Below, one piece after another: positions 1-9,700 of a stretch of DNA of 14,398 bases (positions are counted from its first letter, which is position 1; every line of letters begins with the position of its first letter). This DNA is from Saccoglossus kowalevskii (Eukaryota > Hemichordata > Enteropneusta > Harrimaniidae), in contig NW_003123906.1 of the NCBI RefSeq assembly GCF_000003605.2, positions 223,625 to 238,022 on the forward strand, in the 5' to 3' direction. The position numbers and the translations under genes are program-made. Under the pieces are notes generated by a model. The model saw only the letters and a list, made by a program, of their open reading frames with translations. It had not been told where the DNA came from and made no database searches.

Positions 1-470
1 GATTAAACTTGAATTGTGTCAGGTGTGTTGATCGAAATAGTTGTTTCCCATTGTTGATTATATAACCCCCAAACGGCGATGAAACGTCTCCTTCTGTATT
101 GGGTATTTGCATATGATTTGACCCGTTTGTCAATCGGGTCATGACATGGCCAACTTTTTTTTTATCACCGGGTCTTGTACACGACAGATCAAGACACTCA
201 CCGCGTCCTGTCTTGCAGATCATCGCGTGTTCTACTCAAGTATGACAAACAAAACTGTACTGTAAAGAGTTTCTGAAGGCCCCCCCCCTCACCCGTAACC
301 TGAACTCTAACCCTAACAATCAAACCCCTAATGTAATTCAACATGCCCCTCCAAATAACTATGATAAGGGACTCGAAGAGAAGTTGAAATGGGGAGGGCT
401 AATGGCGGAGCAGGGTTAGGTTTAGAATTTGAATGATGGTGCCCTGAGAAACTCGTACTCAATAACTTAC
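1..470 (-). other. Intron of the K2P gene (5' part)
   Basis: This stretch follows the K2P donor on the minus strand and should be the 5' part of the intron. It holds a run of nine C at 280-288 and two telomere-like CCCTAA-type units near 308-318. I found no segment encoding the expected residues after GYG or an M2 helix, so exon 2 is probably outside the window. Confidence 0.75.
465..470 (-). other. 5' splice donor of the K2P first coding exon
   Basis: On the minus strand the bases after the exon are GTAAGT, a perfect donor consensus. It falls exactly where the protein similarity to K2P channels stops. The residues encoded beyond it (LLSTSFSGHHH and onward) do not resemble a filter or M2. 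Confidence 0.9.
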
Positions 471-840
471 CTATAGTTGTGATTGCCGTGACACACAGAT
501 AAAAGCCAGTCGTGAACTCCCAAGGCCGGCCAGCAGACACGTAGTTATTAATCACAAATTGTTCATATTTGTAGATAGCCTCGATTACGCCACTCGCGTT
601 GAACGTTTCACTTTCATATGTACATCCGGTATTATTCAGGATCGCCATTGTCAAATTCTTGCGTGCAGTTGAACGCAACTCCTTAAGTTGGTGTTCGTTT
701 GTCTCTTCTGGTTCTTCGATCGCCATGAAGATAGCAGCACCAAAGCACAGGTAGCCGATAAGGAGTAGCGTCAACCATAGATTTACTTGGAAGTTGGTGG
801 AGAAGATGAAACACTTGCGGCGACCGCGATGGCTCGTCAT
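471..840 (-). CDS. Two-pore-domain potassium (K2P) channel, first coding exon (partial gene)
   Basis: This exon encodes the N-terminal 123 residues, plus one base of codon 124, of a K2P leak potassium channel, a plasma-membrane protein that sets resting potential. Residues 1-18 form a short basic cytoplasmic tail. Residues about 19-41 form M1 (NLWLTLLLIGYLCFGAAIF). Residues about 45-100 form the extracellular cap, with a cysteine at 73 and N-glycosylation sequons at N62, N69 and N81. W107 to T122 is the first pore helix, ending in TAITTIG, the start of the TIGYG filter. The open frame continues past this point but reads into intron. The minus strand shows ATAG followed by GTAAGT at 470-465, which cuts the filter Gly codon in phase 1, the conserved K2P intron position. 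The ATG has A at -3 and an in-frame TAA two codons upstream. P1 completion, M2-M4 and P2 must lie beyond the left edge. The subfamily (TWIK, TREK, TASK and so on) cannot be decided from this exon. Confidence 0.93.
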
Positions 841-900
841 TGTTTACGATAAACAAATAGACCTATACCTTAAATTGTAACTTTGCGTCAGTCACGGTGA
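841..900 (-). other. Probable 5' UTR of the K2P transcript with a candidate upstream splice acceptor
   Basis: On the minus strand a pyrimidine-rich tract, CCCTTCTTCTAG, ends at 901. Sixty bases later comes the K2P start codon. The in-frame TAA just before the ATG makes this segment untranslated in the channel frame. A matching donor (CAG then GTCAGT) lies at 985-980, which would give an 85-nt intron. The splice signals are seen; their use is inferred. Confidence 0.35.
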
Positions 901-943
901 CTAGAAGAAGGGATATTCAGTTCACTACTTCGACTCTTGTGGC

Positions 944-1300
944 TCATTCACATTCACCTCGTATAATTCCACACGCTCGACTGACCTGTAAGTAAACATA
1001 CGCACGTCTTTTGATTAGACCAAGCGATTTCGTTGATGCGTGACAGTGACTATCGCTGACGTTCAACAGTCTTGTAGTCGCTTTAGCTACGAGGGAATTG
1101 TAGTTCCATGGGCTACGTAGCACCGACATGTACCATGAGTTCATAACATTGTTGCTGCTCTGCCTTGCGCAGCGTGTATGTTTGGCCAAATATAGCGAGT
1201 GTACTTTGAAGTGAAACGCAACGAAGCCAACAACGACCAGTACAGAATACAATAGAACAAAAGACAACCAGGACAATAATACACTATCCAGCTGCTATCA
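944..1300 (-). other. Unrecognised minus-strand open segment with one hydrophobic helix; possible upstream exon
   Basis: This open frame lies just upstream of the K2P exon on the same strand. It has no ATG near its start: the frame is open from a TAG at about 1294-1296, and the first initiator-like codon is a TTG at 1276. The conceptual product opens with a strong hydrophobic stretch (WLSFVLLYSVLVVVGFVAF) followed by about 80 mixed residues. AG dinucleotides near 1293 and a CAG/GTCAGT donor at 985 could bound an exon ending in phase 0. Joining it to the acceptor at 901 gives a stop three codons later, so it cannot extend the channel protein. It could be a 5' UTR exon, part of another gene or chance. 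I recognise no family. Confidence 0.2.
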
Positions 1301-1329
1301 TGTGAATTAAAATTGGTTACCTGCAATTT

Positions 1330-3200
1330 TCTGCATTCTAATTTTTTCTTTTGAAAATTACACTGTCTGTTTCAAAGATGAAATCGATCATCATGATGGT
1401 GTAATTAATATTCCCGCGTTTCGCAATAATAACTATTTTGATATCTAAGTTTCCATTAAAACATTGAGATCTAATATAATTGTAATTGTTCTGGTCTACT
1501 ACTTGGATTTAATTTCGTAGATTTCACTTGTCAGCAAAAATACCTAAATCCAAGGTAGAACACAACAACAATATTGATAATATTAACACGAGCTCAAATT
1601 ATCGGGACTTTTGATCTGATAACAAAAAAATAAAAAGAAACGCTATTTTTGTGTGCAGAGAAGACCATTTTTTAAGTAAATATGACGTAATTGTTTTGTT
1701 TTTCGAAATCTGGCTATATCAAAGGTATTTTTCAGGAAAAACATTTCATTCGGGAGGTAGATTTCTATGCGAGTGCCCAAAGGCTAATACATCACAGGCG
1801 CTCGTTAGTTCAACCACGCACTTACAACGAGGTGACATCAATATATTATGACATAGTCATGGCGTACACATTAAAAGTATTTCACTTGCATATTTTGGAT
1901 GGTGTGGGTATGACCTGAATCGTAATTAAAACGGTCAACCTCACCTAAAGCCAGAGAATAGTTAAATACTAGTAACTAAGATAGTACGATAAAGTACGAG
2001 TCTACTAATACGTTCAATGATTAATTATATTCAAATTAAAATTCTAATCGAAGACTTGTCAAACTTACTGGTAACGTAATTGATATCATTTTAAAATCAA
2101 CACACCAACACAGTTTTTTTTTAAACTGAACAAACGAAGGAAAAAAAACGTATTTCGGAATGGTGACTAAATAGAAATGAGATAAATTGTAAAATTTGCC
2201 TAATCTCTTATATGATGACGTCAAGGTTGTAGGTAATACTCTAATCACCGAGGTTTTCGCAGGCATCAACATAGCTCAGTCAATCGGTTTTGAGTTGTCA
2301 AGGTATACGTATCATGTGATCCGGGCTTTGCTGTGCCTGGACTAGTCTTTCTGAAATATAGCCTATATTCCGTATTCAAATACAAGATTGCACCACACAC
2401 GAGGATGATCTAAATACGCCGAATATTATGGAGTTGGGGGAGGAGCCCTATCCTTGTTATCGAATGATAAATTAGACTGTCTATCTCTCACACCAGTGTC
2501 ATTTATATCTGATACAAGAATGTTGCCTTTGGCCTAAAACAAACAGTCAACAACATTACTAGTAATAATTAACTTATTGCTGCATTATGACAGCGTCATA
2601 CTATGTATTACTATGTTATCTTGCGTAATCATCGCGAAATGGTGTGCGCCCGCAACGACTGAAGTGAATACAATTTTGAAAAATATCACTCCTGTGATTG
2701 CCCATATGGCCAGGGTGAATATTTTATTATACTTTCAAATATATCTCAGACTGGTGATAAATACCAACGTATTGTTAGAGAATTTACACGCTTGTGCTTA
2801 TACACATTTTATCCATTTTGATATCTTCTTTTTCGTGAAGTGCGTCAGTGAATTTATTATCTAGATTTGGTATTCCGAAATAATGGCTTAATTTACTTAA
2901 TCTTGAAAGAGTTGACACTTTGCAATTTTAGAATATCAGCTCATAATATGTTTATTCAAACAGGCGTGAGATTATTCTTTAAACACAGAGAGTTTGTAAT
3001 TATTGCCCGAAGTCAACGGTGTACTCAAAACGAGTTTCACTTTTTGCTATACTGCCATTTTTGCTCTCAGTGTCTGGAAAACATTCTATTTCAAACACAA
3101 AGATCGCATCAGGTTTGTTCTTCTCGCAATCACAGACAATAAACTGTAACAGAAAAACATTGTGTTGTTATTTCCAGAACGCGAAAGCGTTAAAAATACT
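1330..3200. other. AT-rich stretch with no supported gene
   Basis: Several short open frames occur (about 60-95 codons), but most lack splice signals, similarity or coding-like composition. They include a hydrophobic plus-strand frame at 2577-2864 and overlapping frames at 1651-1918. Homopolymer A and T runs are frequent. I see no repeat pair, tRNA or other RNA gene here. Confidence 0.5.
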
Positions 3201-3211
3201 GTAAATAGGTA

Positions 3212-3564
3212 ATTTTCCGTACAATTGCGAGATCTCGCGAGATGCACGAAAGACGCGCGTCGAACGTCTGCCGCAAAAATCGAACGATTTGATTTTGAAC
3301 TCGAATTTCTTTATTTCGTAGCTCACATCGACCGGCCGATCTTCGACAGAGGAATATTGCTTCCGAATACCCTTACTTAATCGAAATTGCCTATCATCAA
3401 ATGTGGACAGCACATTATTAAGCATGGAAATGTCCCCGAAATACTTTCGCGTTTGTCGAATCCCACGCGATGTTTGACGCGACTACGACGCTATGACCTT
3501 TGTTTGTCCTGTTTTTACGTTCGATTTCACGCATAACGCGTGATTCTCGCAGTGTACGGAAAAT
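3212..3564. mobile_element. Candidate non-autonomous DNA transposon (MITE-like), 353 bp, CpG-rich
   Basis: The left end reads ATTTTCCGTACAATTGCGAGA. The reverse complement of the right end reads ATTTTCCGTACACTGCGAGA: twelve identical bases, then seven more after a one-base gap. Weaker inverted similarity continues inward, including a shared TCGAACGT about 50 bases from each end. The interior is strikingly dense in CpG and CGCG compared with the flanks. A minus-strand open frame (3168-3425) crosses the left boundary and resembles no transposase I know. No clear target-site duplication is visible; GGT occurs near both ends but is too short to count. A compact CpG-rich regulatory element is an alternative. 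Confidence 0.5.
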
Positions 3565-4107
3565 GGTCTATTAATTGTTTACCGTCTTCTACTGGTTGTA
3601 AAATAATTTCGCTGATGAAGCCAGTCTAGTACAGTCGTTGTACAGAGTTCGCCCCTACTAAAAGAAACTAAAAGAAGCAGTTTCCCGAAAACGCGCACAT
3701 TCACAGTAAACAAGTTTTCATCATATCGGTTTTTTAACATTGTCAGTGCTTTGAGTCATGAAATATGATGATTTAAAATACCAGCTCATCAAGTTACACT
3801 ATAGCTTGGTGTTTTGTTCGTACATCCATTATTTCTCAAGTACGTGGCCATTTTCTTAAATAGGATGTTCGAATGGGAACCACGCCAAACACTACGCGGC
3901 GCTTCAAACGGTAGTATAACGTGACCAGAGACAGTGAAAATCGGCATTGCATTTGAAACACGTCGGGAATGCGTTGCCAGTGTCTTTTTGTGTATATATA
4001 TGTTGTGTAAAGTTTTTCCAGAGCCCAATGTCAATGTCAGTAGAATGACGTATATAATGTGGCAATTCGTCCAAATCATGCACTACAAGTCAACCACGTG
4101 ATTTCCA
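3565..4107. other. Spacer between two inverted-repeat elements, no supported gene
   Basis: The longest open frame is a 96-codon minus-strand frame at 3789-4079. It has no recognisable domain and no supporting splice context. No repeats were found here. Confidence 0.4.
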
Positions 4108-4279
4108 TTTAAATCGAAGGGGTCATCACTTGGGCGCTCAAGGGAATCGAGTCCTGGCCGGCGTTAACAATGCATGCTGAAAGCGCAAATGCTCATGGGT
4201 AGACTCTTATTTGTAAACAACGACACATTATGCATGTCCGTCTGTCGCGTGCACAGGTGATGACTCCCCTCGATTTAAA
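4108..4279. mobile_element. Candidate MITE of 172 bp with about 24-bp terminal inverted repeats
   Basis: The left end reads TTTAAATCGAAGGGGTCAT and continues CACTTG. The reverse complement of the right end reads TTTAAATCGAGGGGAGTCAT and continues CACCTG. The arms match except for an indel and two substitutions. TTTAAA at both outer ends is palindromic, so it could be part of the arms, or TTAA or TTTAAA could be a target-site duplication. No coding capacity is present. The element family is not identified. Confidence 0.55.
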
Positions 4280-4434
4280 CGAGTTGAGATTCGAGACTTT
4301 AATTTTCACTTCCATGTACTGGGAGGGCGCACTTTTCTTTCTTTTTTCTTTATTTCTTCTGTCTAATCGTTATGACTGTCGCTAAAGAATATAACCTGTG
4401 TGGGTGATTCAATAAGCACTGTTATCTCTTACAC

Positions 4435-5730
4435 AATGTTGATGTTAGTGATGAATAAATCAGAAAATGTCAAAAAGCCTGTTGTTTCTGTGAAAAGGAT
4501 TGTGTTATGTGTCAGGTGCAAAAGTTATTATCTTGGTTTTGAAAGTTTTGAAACTATCATGCAAAATTAGACGGCAAACGAAAGATGGTAAAATGGCAAC
4601 AATACAAATACTACGGGACGAAGGTTCACCAGAGAAAAACACAATAGAAGGAAAACGTTAGTTCGATTTAATGTTTGGATATTAATGAAATGTGCTATCA
4701 ATTGAAATGAACTCTTTACTGAGTGGTATTGCCTCCATCAGCAAAATGTATTTAATTAAATTTATACCGCAAAATGTTACGTACACTTTAGCAGATGTTT
4801 ACGAAATGTAGCTTATAGCGATAAGCATCCAACGCGAGGCATTTTTTGTCTGTGAAGGGAAACTTGTAGATCACTTTATCCGTATTCTTTGCGGAGCTAT
4901 ACGATTCTGTCATAAAAAATCGGTTACCTGATGCAGTTGGTGGTGCACGGCGTAACACATCGGAAAGGTTATACGGGATTTATCCAGCATCTACGAGGAA
5001 AGAAAGCAATCCCGTGTATTTGGAAATTCGCGTTGTAAGTTTAGGCTTTGAAATGACAAATTGTGCGCAAAACGCAATGTATATGCATGTCGCGCCGGGC
5101 TGGCAAACTGACGTCGATCTTTTGAAACGAACGAAGACCAAGACCAAACTATCGGACTGTTTGACACGAACTGCGGTTTTATATTAAATTGCATTATGGG
5201 TAAATGTAGAGATAACGTGGAAATAGTTTACGCTACTAGCACAAACTTTTTAGTCTACCCGCAGTGGATTTAATTCAGCCTATTTGCATATAATATTTAA
5301 TTTCAGCGTATTATCAGACGAACCGCGGAATAGATATCAGCAAGTATCATATCTGCACGCTTTATCAACAAGAACACACAAATGCACAGAACAATGTATT
5401 CTCTATTCAGTGGCCTTTGTAACAGTTAAAGACGAGATAAATTTTAAGCAGTCAAGGAAAGGCGGTATTCTTTAGAAAACACGCAATAATTTAAATTGAG
5501 ATAACATTCCACGGAAATTCCACACAGAAAAAAACAACACTTTCAACTACTTTTTCTTTTAAAATAATTTACCGAAATTATGATTGGTAGTAATATAGTG
5601 CATATTATTTTAAAATCGGGATAGTGTAAAATGTTTTTCCTTTTGATCGCAAATAAATCACGTGTTCGGATGTGTCTGTTTAATTATAAGTCATGTCATG
5701 TCAAACAAACCTAGAACAACGCTTCACTTG
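4435..5730. repeat. Diverged direct duplication, copy 1
   Basis: This segment aligns collinearly and in the same orientation with about 8035-9410. Exact anchors include 5334-5355 matching 8978-8999 (22 bases) and 4855-4873 matching 8513-8531 (19 bases). GCATTATGGGTAAATG near 5192 matches near 8831. Weaker similarity continues through TTTCAACTAC (about 5538 and 9244) and the AACGCTTCA region near 5717. The offset grows and shrinks by tens of bases because of indels. Open frames in the second copy are broken here, so the pair does not look like a conserved coding sequence. Outer limits are approximate. Confidence 0.8.
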
Positions 5731-7388
5731 ACTATTGTGAATGATACAAGTACACATAAATGATACTCCGTACTTTGCGTATAGTATCGGGGCGTCGTGT
5801 TCATCCTTCTACCATTCATTTCATTCTGGCTATCCCGACGTCAACAATGCCCGGCCGGAACTGAAACAGTCACGTGCTTGGAACAAAAAAAATACGCTAC
5901 TACCTGTGATTTGTGAACACTTGTAGCTTGCATCATCTCCTTGCGATAATCCACGTTGCTGTCTGCACTGACCCTATTTAACGATGGCGATCTTCTAATC
6001 TGTCTATTTAATCGCTGGTCAAAGATGAGGCGGCATCTGGTGAAAAGTCCATGCAGTCGAAAACAGAACACACACATTTTACTTCGACACCAAATATAAA
6101 AACACACAAATTATCGTCGCCCCCGCAGCCAATATTTCACTTAGTCCGCCCTGTATGTGCGGTAGCTCGATATTTAAAATGTAGAGCATTGAGAAAAAAA
6201 AACGTACAAGAGTAATCCAAATTAAGCTGGTCAGATGACATCAACACAGCATACATGTTATCATTAGCCCGGTGACTAATTACCTCCAGAAGATAGTGAT
6301 AATCGTGACTCGATAATGCTGTTTACAAAATCCCCCAAGGCCGCTGCCATTACTGAAGATTGCCAGCTATTCTCGAAGTCGTATTTACTTTTGTGGCAAT
6401 GACATAGTTTACACATGGCGAGATTATAAATGAATTCAGTATTTGATCGACGCTTGTATAATGTAAACACAATTGTTATCTATCAGTCAATAAAAGGATC
6501 ACGGAAAGAGTTGACAAGTTTATCGTTTACTTAATAGAGTATTCGTTATATGCTGTCGTTAATTTTCCAACAAATACACCTTTGGATTGGGTCACAGTGT
6601 GATAAGTTCCGATTGTGCGTTGGTTAGCAAGTGCACTTGCGTTCACACTAGCGATCTCGGCACGTACCGAGTTTGGGACCCGGCGAGTTGGCACATAAGA
6701 TCTTATCCAAACGTTAGGGAACTTCTCAATATTTGGAAAGAAGACGACATTCTGTATATAAATAGTTCGATACGAAACATGTTTGTCACCATAAAAGACA
6801 CTTTCGAACATTGTAGAATTGGATTTTATTTTGGTGTTGCTGGGTGCGATGATTGATAATAAATACAATAACAGTAAATAACACCAGGTACAGAACTTGC
6901 GTCGTTTCGTTCCGAGAGCGTGATTTCGCCACGACCGAGATCTATTGACATGAACACAACTTATGACAGGAATATGTTATTGACTTTGAATAACAGTAAT
7001 TATAAAGTTGCCTTTCGACTGCGTATTATATGAAGAGTACCTGTCATTGGTTAGAGTGAGCAAAATTGTCATGATTGTTGCAGTGACTAAAGACCACTTT
7101 ACTTTATTATAGGTGGGTTTCTAAATTCTGGATTTTGTTGGATAAAATTTCTCGTGATCATGAACTGTACAAAGTTCAAAGCCCTTGCGATGGGTCTAGG
7201 GAATGCACCTTAGGTACAGATAAAACAAGCAATTGGTTAGGAACAAGTATGACACTCGTAATAAAAATCAGTTATCACGATAAAACGCGTAAAACAACAG
7301 TTGGTGAAAAGACATTTATCGACTCAATTATTTCAAAAGGGCAAAAACCTAAAAAATATCCAATTTACTAGTACCCTCAGCACATTCC
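5731..7388. other. Spacer between the duplicated copies; no recognised gene
   Basis: Short frames occur on both strands. The most notable is 6527-6868, where a 113-codon minus-strand frame and an 89-codon plus-strand frame (6587-6856) overlap and both begin at TTG. Local GC content is higher near 6600-6720. Another frame is 5841-6107 (minus, 88 codons). None shows a domain I recognise, and splice signals are not convincing. Confidence 0.35.
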
Positions 7389-7892
7389 CTATAAAGACGC
7401 AGACCAGGAAACTAGCCTAAGGCAAGCATGTAAATAGAATGTATATAAATAATAGAAGCAATACAACAAACATATTCTAGCAAATAATTGTAATTTGGTG
7501 AACGCCCCAGAAATAAAAATGAATAGAACATTCGTCTTCCCAGGATATGTGTAACTGGGATTTGGGGTTACGAAAGTACTGTCGGGTATTGGTATGAATG
7601 CACTGGTACGTCTAGGCCAGTAGGTAAGAAGCAAGGTGAAAACTGATATATCATGCGTCGCCATAATGTTCTTATTACCCAAGTATGACTGCAGGAACAC
7701 AGGTTTAAACTTGCGAAATAAACTAGTGTCTTCATTACCGCTGGTCACCAGCCATACAGCGGTCCTTGCATTCAGTTCAGTGGACTGGATCGCACCCCCG
7801 GATGAGGGTCCTTCCATAGTTGAAGCATACGAATATTCGCCGCTGTTTTGACTTTCATCTTTTTGGCACCCAATTTTAACATTTTTGGCCAT
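7389..7892 (-). other. Unrecognised 167-codon open frame, possible exon
   Basis: This is among the longest open frames in the window and starts at an ATG. The first about 55 codons (to VTSGNE) are more GC-rich than the rest, rich in Ser, Gly and Glu, and free of hydrophobic segments. The last third is hydrophobic and Tyr/Leu/Phe-rich, as expected from translated AT-rich non-coding DNA. A possible acceptor (CCAAAAAG before ATGAAAG) and a possible donor (AGCG then GTAATG, near 7735) would bound a small exon in the GC-richer part. I do not recognise the sequence. It may be a real exon or chance. Confidence 0.2.
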
Positions 7893-8034
7893 TTTAGCAA
7901 AATTTAGACCATTTTTTGCGAAAAACGCCCAAAAATGTAGGTCTTTTGAGACCAGGACTAATAGTGAGTAGGGTTTTTATATGGTTCGATCATATTCTAA
8001 GCAGTCATCATATCGGGCAACATTATTGAACTTT

Positions 8035-9410
8035 TATTTACATGATGTTGATGACGAATAAACAAAAAATTAAAAGACATCTTGTTTCATGTAAAAAGGT
8101 TTTGAGTGAAGTTCCCCTAGTTTCCACACTTTTGCATTATCTTTGCAAGTTTCAAAACTGCGCAAAATTGGACGAAAGACGAAAGAAAACAAATAATGGA
8201 ACCAAGTCACGCTGAATTGGACGTAATCTCCACCAGAGTAATACTAATAAGGAACACAATTGTTCGGCTTAAAGTCGATGAATCGAATATTATTGAAGTT
8301 TTCCAATAATCGAAATAAACTGAACCTGGTGTTATTATCTATAACCTTAAATTCTATTCCACCAGGTTCATACCGCAAAATACTATATGAATACGAACAC
8401 TGCAGGTTTTCACGAATAACAATTATAGCTTATGGCGATAAACATCTAACGGGAGACATTTTTCTGTCTGTGAGGCAATCAAAACATCGCCAAGCCCTCG
8501 TCGTGCCCCGTCAAGGGAAACTTGTAGATCATCTTATACGTTTTCTTCGCGGAGATATACGATTCAACACTGTCATAAACAAATCGGTTTCAATTACCTG
8601 ATGCAGTCGATGATGCACGGGGTTCATCTAGCATCTAAGAGGAGAAGCAATCAATCCCGTCAAATTCGAAATTCGGGTTGTGAGTTTAGGCATTGAAATA
8701 ACATATTGCAAGTAAAAGACGTCACGCATATGTTGGCATGGTGTGGTGGGCTTGTGACTGACGTTGGAAACGAACGAAGAGAAAGACCAAACTAACGGAC
8801 TGTGTGATACAAAAATCGGTTTTGTTTAAGTTGCATTATGGGTAAATGCAAATAGATCGTGGGTGATTTTCGCCAATATCGTAACCTTATCGTGTATCCC
8901 ACCTTCATGAATTTATTTATAGTCTATTATCGTATAATTGTCAATTACACCGTATTATCGGAGGGACCACGCAATATATATCAGCAAGTATCATATCTGT
9001 ACGCTTTATCTCCAATAACACACAAACACACTATGAGAACAATGTATTCTCCGTTGTGTTTTACGTGCGGCCTTTATAACAGTTGAAAGTCAGGCGAACT
9101 TTAATTAGTCAAGAAAAAAACGTTGTCCTGTGACATTGTAAAAAAATGTTATCTGAATCATTCTTGAAAACCATTGTCGTATGTGTTTATTTGAGAGGAA
9201 GTATATTGGGTGAAAATTTGCTACCACAGCAGGAAACTACAGTTTCAACTACCCTCTGGTTTCAAAATAATATATAGGTACAATAAAGACACATCTTGTC
9301 TTTATAGACAGTTTGCTTTGTTTGTTTGTTACTTTTAAATATGTTTCTATTTAACAATTAATTGCATTATAATATTACTTAATGTAACTACGCTTCATTG
9401 CATTATATTG
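8035..9410. repeat. Diverged direct duplication, copy 2
   Basis: This is the partner of about 4435-5730, in the same orientation. It carries a 113-codon plus-strand frame (8260-8601). In copy 1 the corresponding frame is lost through a one-base insertion and a TGA, and the divergence does not spare codon positions, so the frame is probably fortuitous. Copy 2 has 40 bases (8473-8512) absent from copy 1, between TCTGTG and AAGGGA. No terminal repeats or target-site duplications were seen, so either a segmental duplication or two copies of an unknown interspersed repeat is possible. Confidence 0.8.
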
Positions 9411-9421
9411 CTTTGCTTATA

Positions 9422-9700
9422 CTGTAAATTTACAGCCATAACCACCCATGCGTTCATTTATATAACAGTAGCTGGCCCATTCTGAAAACTTACAGCCAAA
9501 GCCATTGATGCATTTATGTGTATTTGTATAACATTGGCTCGCGCTGTAGATTGGCAGTATCAGCCATCTATACGTTCTTTTTATAACAGTACTTGACATC
9601 GCTGTAAATTTATAGTACTGTTATACAAAGCAAGGTAAACACATAGATTGCCAAAGCTGTACATTTACATCGTGTGCCAGGTACTGTTATTCAAAAACTC
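9422..9700. repeat. Degenerate tandem array of about 60-bp units with internal palindromes
   Basis: Five unit starts of the form CTGTAAATTTACAG or close variants lie at 9422, 9482, 9544, 9602 and 9657, giving spacings of 60, 62, 58 and 55 bases. Units 1 to 3 carry TATAACAGTA or a close variant late in the unit. Units 4 and 5 instead carry its reverse complement, TACTGTTAT, early in the unit. CTGTAAATTTACAG at 9422-9435 is a perfect palindrome. The array begins where detectable similarity between the duplicated copies ends. Confidence 0.7.
9582..9625. repeat. Perfect 12-bp inverted repeat (hairpin-capable) in the tandem array
   Basis: TATAACAGTACT at 9582-9593 is the exact reverse complement of AGTACTGTTATA at 9614-9625, separated by 20 bases. 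It marks the point where the array changes orientation. Confidence 0.75.

Noticed and set aside
303-320. Telomere-like CCCTAA units
   Set aside because: Only about two imperfect units are present; too few for an interstitial telomeric repeat.
328-470. Extension of the K2P open frame beyond the filter glycine
   Set aside because: It follows a perfect GTAAGT donor, loses all K2P similarity and is low-complexity; it is intron read-through.
2577-2864. Hydrophobic 95-codon plus-strand frame
   Set aside because: Hydrophobicity is typical of translated AT-rich DNA; no ATG with good context, splice sites or family similarity.
3450-3480. TCGAATCCC resembling a tRNA T-loop
   Set aside because: No matching A-box, anticodon stem or acceptor stem was found upstream.
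8260-8601. 113-codon plus-strand frame in duplication copy 2 as a gene
   Set aside because: The homologous stretch of copy 1 is broken by a one-base indel and a stop, copy 2 carries a 40-bp indel relative to it, and no domain is seen.
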